DNA from: Thermodesulfovibrionales bacterium
GTDB taxonomy: Bacteria; Nitrospirota; Thermodesulfovibrionia; Thermodesulfovibrionales; UBA1546
Length of the DNA stretch: 8,361 nt
Direction of reading: 5' to 3'
Assembly (NCBI GenBank): GCA_919901705.1
Contig: CAKKPR010000041.1
Location: forward strand, 1 to 8,361
Both the position numbers and the translations under genes were made by a program. The notes beneath the pieces are model-generated. The model searched no databases. It was not told the origin of the DNA and was given only the letters and a program-made list of their open reading frames with translations. How positions within the stretch are numbered: position 1 is the first letter of the stretch; each line of letters opens with the position of its first letter. Of the stretch, positions 1-5,280 are shown piece by piece.

Positions 1-6
1 AGGAGG
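1..6 (+). promoter_or_regulatory. Shine-Dalgarno of the DUF2155-like lipoprotein
   Basis: AGGAGG lies six bases before the ATG at 13. It is a full-consensus ribosome binding site and fixes that start. The promoter lies outside the window. Confidence 0.85.
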
Positions 7-12
7 TTCTAA

Positions 13-549
13 ATGAACAAAAAGCTTATGGCAGTAGCGCTTAGTGTTTTGCTTGTGGGTTCTTTTGCCTGCAAAAAGAAAGAGCAGCAGCCTCTTCCGC
101 AGACGCCGGGTACACCAGGGATGGGGGCACTTCCTCCGGGACATCCTCAGCAAGGACAGGGAAACCAGGGCATAACCATGCCCAAGGGCGATCTCCAGGT
201 TGTTATCCCTGCTAGTGTAAAGGGTAAATGGGGCGCTGTTAAGATTGTTGTTGAGGACAAGGCAACGAAAAAGGCGCAGGAATTCACTGTTAAACTTAAC
301 AGCGATCTGCAGATACCAAATTCTAACCTGAAAGTAACTGTAGGAGAGTTTCTCCCTGATTTCAAGATGGATGTTGGCACAATAACCTCAATATCAAATG
401 AGCCAAATAATCCGGCAGTTAGCATTAAGGTATTTGAAGGCGGCAAGGAAGTATTCAAGGGATGGCTCTACGCAAAGTTCCCTGCGATTCATCCGTTTGA
501 GCATCCTAAAGTCGGCCTGGGTCTTAAAGAAGGAGTTAAGAAGGGATAG
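13..549 (+). CDS. DUF2155-like exported lipoprotein
   Basis: This 178-aa protein has a basic N-terminus, a hydrophobic segment at residues 5-19 and Cys20 followed by lysines, as in a lipoprotein signal peptide. The lipobox S-F-A-C is not canonical at -3, so lipidation is probable rather than certain. Residues 23-55 form a Pro/Gly/Gln-rich linker. The globular part (about 60-175) ends in a block with G-W-L-Y-A-K-F-P-A and P-F-E-H-P, which resembles the DUF2155 signature (GWMFA..PA....EHP). That family is widespread in the envelope of Gram-negative bacteria and has no established biochemical role. The start is set by AGGAGG. The stop codon ends one base before tRNA-Arg, so the two are likely on the same transcript. 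Family assignment is by recognition of the C-terminal motif. Function is unknown. Confidence 0.75.
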   Translation: MNKKLMAVALSVLLVGSFACKKKEQQPLPQTPGTPGMGALPPGHPQQGQGNQGITMPKGDLQVVIPASVKGKWGAVKIVVEDKATKKAQEFTVKLNSDLQIPNSNLKVTVGEFLPDFKMDVGTITSISNEPNNPAVSIKVFEGGKEVFKGWLYAKFPAIHPFEHPKVGLGLKEGVKKG

Positions 550-550
550 C

Positions 551-627
551 GCGCCCTTAGCTCAGCTGGATAGAGCGTCGGACTACGAATCCGCAGGTCG
601 GGGGTTCGAATCCCTCAGGGCGCGCCA
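551..627 (+). tRNA. tRNA-Arg (anticodon ACG)
   Basis: The acceptor stem GCGCCCT (551-557) pairs with AGGGCGC (617-623), then discriminator G and encoded CCA (625-627). The D stem is GCTC/GAGC (560-563, 573-576). The anticodon arm has loop CTACGAA (583-589) with anticodon ACG at 585-587 and a mismatch (T578 against C594) at the base of the stem. The T arm is GGGGG/CCCTC around TTCGAAT. A34 is the site that TadA converts to inosine, and a tadA gene lies about 900 bases downstream. Confidence 0.96.
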
Positions 628-644
628 GTATAAGGCGCCTGGAG

Positions 645-742
645 GATTAGCTGGATGCTCCTGAATGATTGGGCTATTTATTCTAGGATTGGTTTTGAAA
701 AAGGGTTTGTCCCGAAAGCCTTCGGGATAAACCCTTTTTTGT
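645..742 (+). repeat. Upstream copy of a duplicated gene-end plus terminator block
   Basis: This block aligns with 1103-1205, the 3' end of the two-CW gene and its terminator. Shared landmarks in order are GAT.GCTGGA, GCTC.TGAATG, GGGCTAT, GGATTG.TTTT, then a 32-nt identical core (703-734 and 1167-1198). The similarity begins before the stop codon of the two-CW gene, so this copy may be the leftover tail of a lost second copy of that gene. That is inference. The hairpin part alone is beyond doubt. Confidence 0.6.
698..739 (+). terminator. Rho-independent terminator after tRNA-Arg, probably bidirectional
   Basis: The 19-nt arms 698-716 and 721-739 pair through A5-GGG-TTT-G-T-CCCGAA with one G.U pair, around an AGCC loop. 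The 3' arm runs into TTTTTT, and the 5' arm begins with AAAAA, so it could stop transcription from both sides. It separates the lipoprotein/tRNA-Arg unit from the two-CW gene. Confidence 0.88.
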
Positions 743-815
743 TTTTGATGGCAGTTTGTGAGCTGCCGGTTGCTTTTATGTGAGTTAATACTTTAAATTT
801 AATCAGGGGATGTAA

Positions 816-1130
816 ATGAAGAAGAATTGCTGGGAAGTTAAGAAATGCGGCAGGGAACCGGGAGGAGCGAGTGTAAAAGAGCTGGGGGTGTGTCCTGCAG
901 CCACTGAGGACAGGCTTGATGGCGTTCACGAAGGCAAAAACGCAGGGAGGGCGTGCTGGGTAGTAGCCGGCACATTCTGTAAAGGTGAAGTTCAGGGATT
1001 TTTTGCTAAGAAGTATAAGGATTGCGAGAAGTGTGATTTTTATCAAATGGTCAGGAAAGAGGAAGGCTCAAAGTTTACATTCTCATTTGTTCTTTTGAAT
1101 ATGATAGGCTGGAAAGAAAAAGGCTCTTGA
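816..1130 (+). CDS. Two-CW domain protein, cysteine-rich, function unknown
   Basis: This 104-aa protein belongs to what I recall as the two-CW domain family, named for two Cys-Trp pairs, here C5-W6 and C47-W48. The other cysteines are C11, C26, C55, C70 and C73, giving seven, with a CxxC at 70-73. Recognisable conserved stretches are C-G-R-E-P-G-G-A, G-V-C-P-A-A, G-R-A-C-W-V-V-A-G-T and C-D-F-Y. Members occur alone or fused to signalling domains such as chemotaxis receptors in anaerobes. The cysteines suggest metal or redox chemistry, but I know of no demonstrated role. There is no signal peptide. The start follows AGGGGA at 805-810. It is a single-gene unit, as related terminator hairpins lie on both sides. 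Confidence 0.8.
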   Translation: MKKNCWEVKKCGREPGGASVKELGVCPAATEDRLDGVHEGKNAGRACWVVAGTFCKGEVQGFFAKKYKDCEKCDFYQMVRKEEGSKFTFSFVLLNMIGWKEKGS

Positions 1131-1205
1131 ATGGCCGGGCTATAGATTTGGATTGATTTTAAAAAGGGGTTTGTCCCGAAAGCCTTCGGGATAAACCCCT
1201 TTTTG
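1103..1205 (+). repeat. Downstream copy of the duplicated gene-end plus terminator block
   Basis: Partner of 645-742. It includes the last codons of the two-CW gene, its TGA, a 30-nt spacer and the terminator. Relative to the other copy the stem has gained one extra G-C pair (G1166 with C1199), a compensatory change that keeps the hairpin. Confidence 0.6.
1161..1204 (+). terminator. Rho-independent terminator of the two-CW gene
   Basis: The 20-nt arms 1161-1180 and 1185-1204 pair (A5-GGGG-TTTG-T-CCCGAA) around an AGCC loop with a single G.U pair, and the 3' arm ends in TTTTT. The hairpin is nearly the same as that at 698-739. Confidence 0.9.
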
Positions 1206-1245
1206 TTAGGTTTGATATGCTGTTATCAGTCTGTGGAGGAGAAGA

Positions 1246-1491
1246 ATGGTCAGGGTGACTTTTTATCTTAAGGAAGGATGCTGGATTTGCGACGCCACGC
1301 AGGAAATGGTAAACGGACTGATGGTAAAGTATGACCTCAAGATTACAAAGGTTCATATTGACTCAAGCGATGAGTTGTATGAGATGTACAGGTTTGATAT
1401 CCCTGTACTTGAATTCAGAGACGGCTCGACACTTCACGGGCATATCAGGAAAAAGGATTTACTAAAGAAATTTGAAGAGAATAAGGAGTGA
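1246..1491 (+). CDS. Small glutaredoxin-like / DUF836-type thioredoxin-fold protein
   Basis: This 81-aa protein fits a minimal thioredoxin fold: beta strand V-T-F-Y-L, then the redox motif C12-W-I-C15, helix, strand K-V-H-I-D, and the cis-proline signature D-I-P53-V-L. These elements match glutaredoxin-like DUF836 proteins, which are about 80 aa and reduce disulfides or serve as electron carriers in the cytoplasm. The partner is unknown. The CWIC centre has Trp at the first inner position, as in thioredoxin. The start is fixed by GGAGGAG at 1235-1241. The TGA stop overlaps a possible GTG start of tadA, so the two are probably cotranscribed. Confidence 0.82.
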   Translation: MVRVTFYLKEGCWICDATQEMVNGLMVKYDLKITKVHIDSSDELYEMYRFDIPVLEFRDGSTLHGHIRKKDLLKKFEENKE

Positions 1492-1508
1492 AAAAAGCTG
1501 AATATAAT

Positions 1509-1967
1509 ATGGATATGAAAGAACAGGATATATATTTTATGAAGATTGCGCTTGAGGAGGCCGGCATTGCTTTTTCAGAGGGAGAAGTTCCTGTAGGAGC
1601 AATTATTGTAAGCGATGGGAATATTATTTCAAAGGCACATAACACACGTGAGGCATCGAAAGACCCTACTGCACACGCAGAGGTACTTGCAATAAGAAAA
1701 GGAGTAGAAAAAAGCGACAGCTGGCGGTTAAGCAATGCCACGCTTTATGTAACAAAAGAACCCTGCATCATGTGTGCAGGTGCGATGGTCAATGCAAGAA
1801 TTAAGAGGCTTGTTTACGGTTGCAAAGATGAAAAAGGCGGTGCAGCCGAGAGCCTGTATCATCTTCTTTCGGATAAAAGGCTTAATCATCAGGTGGAGAT
1901 AGTCTCAGGCTTTCTTGAGGATGAATGCGCAGAGATATTGAAAAAGTTTTTTCAGGAGAGAAGATAG
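1509..1967 (+). CDS. tadA: tRNA-specific adenosine deaminase TadA
   Basis: TadA deaminates A34 of tRNA-Arg(ACG) to inosine so that one tRNA reads CGU, CGC and CGA. Counting from ATG 1509 (152 aa) the zinc and catalytic residues are H56-A-E58 and P-C86-I-M-C89, within the T-A-H-A-E and P-C-x-M-C-A-G-A signatures of the cytidine/deoxycytidylate deaminase fold. These positions are one off from E. coli TadA numbering as I recall it, which supports this start. A GTG at 1488 (seven codons more) overlaps the upstream stop but has AAGGAG directly touching it, which is too close. ATG 1515 is also possible. No good Shine-Dalgarno precedes 1509, so reinitiation from the upstream gene is likely. A terminator follows. 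Confidence 0.93.
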   Translation: MDMKEQDIYFMKIALEEAGIAFSEGEVPVGAIIVSDGNIISKAHNTREASKDPTAHAEVLAIRKGVEKSDSWRLSNATLYVTKEPCIMCAGAMVNARIKRLVYGCKDEKGGAAESLYHLLSDKRLNHQVEIVSGFLEDECAEILKKFFQERR

Positions 1968-1987
1968 TTTTAGAAAATGATGTAAAT

Positions 1988-2022
1988 ACAGGCATAACAT
2001 TCTCGCTCAATGCCTGTTTTTT
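1988..2022 (+). terminator. Rho-independent terminator of tadA
   Basis: ACAGGCAT (1988-1995) pairs with ATGCCTGT (2010-2017) across a 14-nt loop and runs straight into TTTTTT (2017-2022). Confidence 0.85.
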
Positions 2023-2055
2023 ATCTGTATTCCTTAATTTATTGTCTTGTTGTAA

Positions 2056-2087
2056 ACTAAAAACTGTTCACTATTCACTAAAAACTG
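2056..2087 (+). repeat. Short direct repeats in the spacer before tRNA-Ser
   Basis: ACTAAAAACTG occurs twice (2056-2066, 2077-2087), with TTCACTA in tandem between (2067-2080). Runs of this type are common low-complexity intergenic sequence. I see no gene or clear signal here. Confidence 0.5.
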
Positions 2088-2091
2088 ATTT

Positions 2092-2181
2092 GGAGGGGTG
2101 CCAGAGCGGTTGAATGGGACGGTCTCGAAAATCGTTGTGGGGGCAACTCCACCCAGGGTTCGAATCCCTGCCCCTCCGCCA
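2092..2181 (+). tRNA. tRNA-Ser (anticodon CGA)
   Basis: Acceptor GGAGGGG (2092-2098) pairs perfectly with CCCCTCC (2171-2177), then G and encoded CCA (2179-2181). The anticodon stem is ACGGT/ATCGT (2119-2123, 2131-2135) with loop CTCGAAA and anticodon CGA at 2126-2128. A long class-II variable arm (GTGG..GGGCAACTCCAC) marks it as tRNA-Ser. The T arm is CAGGG/CCCTG. The bases from 2117 onward recur at 2449-2542. Confidence 0.96.
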
Positions 2182-2196
2182 GTTGACTATAAGTAT

Positions 2197-2445
2197 ATGG
2201 ATAAAGGATTTGTATATGTGCTTGAGTGCTGTGACCAGAAATTATATATTGGTTCTACGAGAGATTTGGATAACAGACTCTATGCGCACAGAATGGGTCG
2301 AGTAAAGACTACTAAAAGCCGTAGACCAGTGAAGTTAATATATTCCGAGGAATTTGTAAACTATACAGAAGCGCGTAAAAGGGAAATATATTTAAAAAGT
2401 GGCACTGGCAGAGAATGGTTGAAGGCAGCGTTAGAGGTTTCCTAA
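2197..2445 (+). CDS. Small GIY-YIG nuclease
   Basis: This 82-aa protein covers a single GIY-YIG fold. The two signature strands read V-Y-V-L and L-Y-I-G-S-T, followed by R-L-Y-A-H (Arg and His of the active site region), then E-A-R-K-R-E (the catalytic Glu helix) and Y-L-K-S-G-x-G-R-E-W-L-K, the usual C-terminus of the stand-alone family related to the UvrC N-terminus. It is complete despite its size. I chose ATG 2197 because the fold begins there. The frame stays open back to 2098, but that part is a translation of tRNA-Ser. No Shine-Dalgarno is visible. The ORF fills almost exactly the space between the CCA of the intact tRNA-Ser (15 bases before) and the second tRNA-Ser 3' half (three bases after the stop), suggesting gene and repeat form one mobile unit. 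Confidence 0.85.
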   Translation: MDKGFVYVLECCDQKLYIGSTRDLDNRLYAHRMGRVKTTKSRRPVKLIYSEEFVNYTEARKREIYLKSGTGREWLKAALEVS

Positions 2446-2448
2446 TTT

Positions 2449-2542
<94 letters not shown>

Positions 2543-2574
2543 GAATAAAGTTAGAAGTGAAAAGGTGGAAATTA

Positions 2575-2603
2575 AGAGTTAAAGGCGGCAAGCTATTAAC
2601 TCT
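2575..2603 (+). promoter_or_regulatory. Inverted repeat before the MscS ribosome binding site
   Basis: AGAGTTAA (2575-2582) pairs with TTAACTCT (2596-2603) across 13 bases. It ends seven bases before AGGAGG (2611-2616) of the mscS-like gene. It could be an operator or a leader hairpin. No T-run follows, so it is not a terminator. Confidence 0.45.
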
Positions 2604-2620
2604 CATTTGTAGGAGGAAAG

Positions 2621-3664
2621 ATGGACATTAATTTTAAAAAGATGCTTATCCCTGCAATTATAGCCCTGTCGTCCATATCCGTATTACTCGTAATCAGGGG
2701 GATTAGTTTCAGATTGCTCCACAGATGGGCGGAAAAGACAAAGACGAAGCTTGACGACATAATAATCGTGGTACTTAAAACGCCGTCTGTTTACTGGTGC
2801 GTTGCCATAGGACTTTATATAGGGATTGCAATTTCGGAACTCCCTGAAAGATATGTCTTTTATCTAAGCAGGGCGATCCATGTGATTGTAATATTATCCA
2901 TTACCATTGCAACGGCAAACCTTGCGGGTAAGATATTCAGAAATTATATGCAGAAATCTAACCTTCCTATTCCAACAACAGGGCTTGCATATGGGATATT
3001 AAAGGGGACAATACTGGCCCTGGGGCTTTTGATAATACTAAGTTTCCTCGGGATTTCCATAACGCCCCTAATTACAGCATTAGGTGTTGGAGGCCTTGCA
3101 GTTGCGCTTGCGCTTCAGGATACCCTTGCAAACCTTTTTGCCGGTATTCATATTCTTGTGGAAAAATCAATCAGGGTAGGTGATTTCATAAGGCTTGAGA
3201 CAGGGCAGGAAGGCTATGTTGAAGACATAACATGGAGAACAACAAGGGTAAAGATGCTCCCGAATAACATGGTTGTAATTCCAAATAATAAGCTTGCACA
3301 GAGCATCGTCACAAATTATTATCTGCCTGAAAAAAGGATGTCTCTGTCTATCCCAGTCTCTGTCGGCTATAATTCTGATATAGATAAACTTGAAAGAATC
3401 CTCACCGAAGAGGCAAAGAAGGCGGTTGAAGAAGTTTCAGGACTTCTTGGGGATCCTGAGCCTGTTGTCAGATTTATCCCCGGATTTGGCGAAAGCTCCC
3501 TTGATTTTACCCTGGTATGTCATGTGAGAGAATTTACAGATCAGTTTCCTGTTCAGCACGAACTGAGGAAAAGGCTATTTAAGAGATTTAAAGAAGAGGG
3601 CATTGAGATTCCATTCCCTCAAAGGACAGTATATCTGAGGGAGGAGAAAGACTGGAAAGTGTAA
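2621..3664 (+). CDS. MscS-family mechanosensitive channel
   Basis: This 347-aa inner-membrane channel opens under membrane tension to release solutes during hypo-osmotic shock. Hydrophobic segments lie near residues 8-27, 56-73, 82-103, 127-148 and 153-180. The last is the pore helix, with the small-residue pattern G-V-G-G-L-A-V-A-L-A-L-Q-D and N-L-F-A-G. After it come V-G-D-F-I, the beta domain with P-N-N (214-216) and I-P-N-N-K-L (220-225), the S-I-V-T-N-Y segment, and the C-terminal I-P-F-P-Q-R-T-V-Y-L motif. Five predicted helices are more than the three of E. coli MscS, typical of the mid-size subfamily. The start is set by AGGAGG four bases upstream. It ends at a hairpin shared with the convergent gene. 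Confidence 0.93.
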   Translation: MDINFKKMLIPAIIALSSISVLLVIRGISFRLLHRWAEKTKTKLDDIIIVVLKTPSVYWCVAIGLYIGIAISELPERYVFYLSRAIHVIVILSITIATANLAGKIFRNYMQKSNLPIPTTGLAYGILKGTILALGLLIILSFLGISITPLITALGVGGLAVALALQDTLANLFAGIHILVEKSIRVGDFIRLETGQEGYVEDITWRTTRVKMLPNNMVVIPNNKLAQSIVTNYYLPEKRMSLSIPVSVGYNSDIDKLERILTEEAKKAVEEVSGLLGDPEPVVRFIPGFGESSLDFTLVCHVREFTDQFPVQHELRKRLFKRFKEEGIEIPFPQRTVYLREEKDWKV

Positions 3665-3675
3665 AAAAATTTACA

Positions 3676-3697
3676 GGGCGGCCACAGTAGGCCGCCC
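3676..3697. terminator. GC-rich hairpin between convergent genes
   Basis: GGGCGGCC (3676-3683) and GGCCGCCC (3690-3697) form an 8-bp perfect stem with a 6-nt loop. On the minus strand it is followed after five bases by a run of six T, so it suits the propeller gene. On the plus strand only TT follows. Confidence 0.7.
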
Positions 3698-3707
3698 TTA
3701 GCATATC

Positions 3708-4931
3708 TTAATGACCGTGTCCTGACTTATACACGCCGGGTACTTCAAATAGATTTGTATAAGTGTTTATAACTTGTGCTGCTTTATCTCCTGTCGGTAT
3801 CCCTTTTACAACCTCTCTTGTCTGCATGTCAATGACATACAATGCGCCATCAGATGCATTTGTTGCATATGCCTTTTTACTATCAGCGCTGAAAACTATA
3901 TGCCCCACGTGATTGCCATTACCAACAGCAATATCCTTGAGTTTGAGTCCTGTCTTTGCGTCAACTATCGAGATGACATTTGAACCATAAGGCGTGAGAA
4001 CAACATATTTCCCGTCAGGTGTGAGATAAGGATGCCCGACACCGTTTGCTCCTTTGATAGTCCTAATAATTTTCTGCTGCGCTACATCAATAACTGCAAC
4101 AGTACTTCCGCCGAATTTCGGACCGGGCCCACGGTTACAGAAATAGAAATATTTTCCATCAAGGGTGAATATGCCGTGATGTCCTTCAATTGCTTCACCT
4201 TCAGCAGTCGGGATCTCGATCTTCTTTATCTCTTTAAATGTCGTGAGATCAACAATCGAGACAGACGGTTTTATCTTTGCTGCGTCATTGCCCTCGTAGA
4301 CTATCCATACCTGCTTGTTGTCCGGCGTCGGGATAAAGTAGTGCGCTGGGCTGTCGCCATCAATTGTTGCGGCGACTTCAAGAGATGGGATATTCAGGAC
4401 ATATGACTTTTTGTCGGCATAGTTCTGGACAAAGGCATATTTGCTGTCCCATGTAAAGGCTGAGTGCATCATCAGTGGCCCTTTCTGTTCTTTGTTAGCG
4501 TGATCAACTGCAAAGGTCTTTAATTCTTTGTCGGTTTTTGCATCCAGAAGCACTGCCTTTACTTCACCGGTATGATTAATAAGAACATACTTTCCGTCAG
4601 GAGTCACAAGTGGGTGTTTTACATTTTTCCCTGTTTTGATATGTTTCAGGGTTTTATGCGTCATCGCATCAACAACAGTAACCGAATCGCCGCCGTTTTC
4701 TCCAACATAAATCTTTTTCAGGTCAGGTGTAAGACATGCGAGCCAGCCCGTCGGCCCAGTCTCGCAGTGGCCGATGACCATGTCCTTTTGCGGATCAATA
4801 AAAGAGAGTGTCTTCGAAGCCGCATTCGGTACGAATATCCATTTTGCAACGGCTGCATAAACTAAGCTGCTTAAACTGATTACGATAAATGCTATTAGCA
4901 GAAATCTGAAAAGCCTTGAGTTGTTTTTCAT
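3708..4931 (-). CDS. Secreted YVTN / cytochrome d1-like beta-propeller protein
   Basis: This 407-aa protein has an N-terminal signal sequence (hydrophobic residues 9-26, V-Y-A-A cleavage region) and is likely periplasmic or membrane-anchored by it. The rest is made of about seven repeats of the YVTN type: V-x-V-V-D followed by T-P-D-x-K-Y-V, with clear blades near 63, 106, 156, 197, 252, 300 and 344. In six of these a histidine stands six or seven residues before the Asp of the P-D-x-K turn (H106, H156, H197, H252, H300, H344). The first has W63. The tail is S-G-H-G-H. Such propellers include the heme d1 domain of nitrite reductase and many uncharacterised surface proteins. No CxxCH heme c site is present, so it is not a complete cd1 reductase. 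AGGAGGT precedes the start. Substrate or ligand is unknown. Confidence 0.8.
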   Translation of the reverse strand: MKNNSRLFRFLLIAFIVISLSSLVYAAVAKWIFVPNAASKTLSFIDPQKDMVIGHCETGPTGWLACLTPDLKKIYVGENGGDSVTVVDAMTHKTLKHIKTGKNVKHPLVTPDGKYVLINHTGEVKAVLLDAKTDKELKTFAVDHANKEQKGPLMMHSAFTWDSKYAFVQNYADKKSYVLNIPSLEVAATIDGDSPAHYFIPTPDNKQVWIVYEGNDAAKIKPSVSIVDLTTFKEIKKIEIPTAEGEAIEGHHGIFTLDGKYFYFCNRGPGPKFGGSTVAVIDVAQQKIIRTIKGANGVGHPYLTPDGKYVVLTPYGSNVISIVDAKTGLKLKDIAVGNGNHVGHIVFSADSKKAYATNASDGALYVIDMQTREVVKGIPTGDKAAQVINTYTNLFEVPGVYKSGHGH

Positions 4932-4987
4932 TACGTTTACCTCCTCTTTGTTTAGGCTAAGACTTAGATTTTAAAAAAACGCCTCCC

Positions 4988-5013
4988 TTCATAGATTCCT
5001 TTGTTTCTATGAA
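4988..5013 (-). promoter_or_regulatory. Palindrome overlapping the propeller gene's predicted transcription start
   Basis: TTCATAGA (4988-4995) and TCTATGAA (5006-5013) are perfect inverted repeats, 10 bases apart. On the minus strand the repeat begins just after the TATAAT box (5017-5022), so it covers the expected transcription start. It could be a repressor operator or a 5' stem-loop of the mRNA. Confidence 0.55.
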
Positions 5014-5016
5014 TAA

Positions 5017-5043
5017 ATTATATTTTATGGGGGGGGATGTCAA
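5017..5043 (-). promoter_or_regulatory. Sigma-70 promoter with G8 tract in the spacer (propeller gene)
   Basis: On the minus strand TTGACA (5038-5043) and TATAAT (5017-5022) are both perfect consensus boxes separated by 15 bases. The spacer holds eight C on the minus strand (G8 at 5029-5036 on plus). Fifteen bases is shorter than the optimal 17, and slippage of the tract would retune it. The propeller gene starts about 80 bases further on. Confidence 0.7.
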
Positions 5044-5111
5044 CTTGAAGTTATAATTTGAGGGGATTTACAGATAGGGATTGAGAGTAATCTGGATCAA
5101 TGTAACTTCTT

Positions 5112-5258
5112 TTACTTTAGCACAAATTCATGTTTGCACTTCTTGCACGTAACGCTGTGACCCTTTTTCTTGCCCTTGAAATGCTGGGATTTCCCGCACC
5201 GCGGACATTTGGTGTAAAAACTCAGGATTGTTGACCAAACTGCGATAAAATTATACAT
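5112..5258 (-). CDS. 48-aa zinc-ribbon protein, possibly a truncated remnant
   Basis: A minus-strand ORF of 48 codons encodes C18-P-R-C21-G and, 16 residues on, C38-K-K-C41-K-H, a two-knuckle treble-clef or ribbon with basic residues between (H-F-K-G-K-K-K-G-H). It resembles zinc ribbons at the start of IS1/IS1595-type transposases and of small DNA-binding proteins. The ORF ends soon after the second knuckle (H-E-F-V-L-K). The only standard start is ATG 5258, two codons after an in-frame stop, and no Shine-Dalgarno precedes it. Residues 1-15 (hydrophobic) may therefore be non-native, and this may be a piece of a longer lost gene. The four cysteines in spaced pairs make chance unlikely. It lies upstream of the propeller gene on the same strand, divergent from the Kef gene. 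Function is not inferable. Confidence 0.55.
   Translation of the reverse strand: MYNFIAVWSTILSFYTKCPRCGKSQHFKGKKKGHSVTCKKCKHEFVLK
5231..5257 (+). promoter_or_regulatory. Possible promoter of the Kef-type gene
   Basis: TTGACC (5231-5236) and TATACA (5252-5257) are 15 bases apart, upstream of ATG 5281. The spacing is short and it lies inside the small zinc-ribbon ORF. It is the best candidate I see, but weak. Confidence 0.35.
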
Positions 5259-5280
5259 AACTTATGCTACCATAAAACCT

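Noticed and set aside
641..661. GGAG...CTCC stretch as a broken second tRNA after tRNA-Arg
   Set aside because: Only a short D-arm-like string is present; similarity to the end of the two-CW gene explains it better.
398..664. Plus-strand ORF across the lipoprotein end and tRNA-Arg
   Set aside because: It is out of frame with the lipoprotein and translates the tRNA; no ribosome binding site.
678..1046. Minus-strand ORF opposite the two-CW gene
   Set aside because: It runs through a terminator and is antisense to a recognised protein; no family features.
2056..2087. ACTAAAAACTG direct repeats as attachment or target-site duplications
   Set aside because: They are both upstream of the tRNA, do not flank any element, and look like common low-complexity intergenic repeats.
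2098..2196. N-terminal extension of the GIY-YIG frame back into tRNA-Ser
   Set aside because: The extra 33 residues are a translation of the tRNA gene itself; the GIY-YIG fold starts at ATG 2197.
2406..2430. The end of the GIY-YIG gene resembles a tRNA-Ser D arm (GCAGAG..GGTTGAA)
   Set aside because: This stretch encodes the family's conserved G-R-E-W-L-K tail, so the likeness is probably chance, and no acceptor strand is correctly placed before it.
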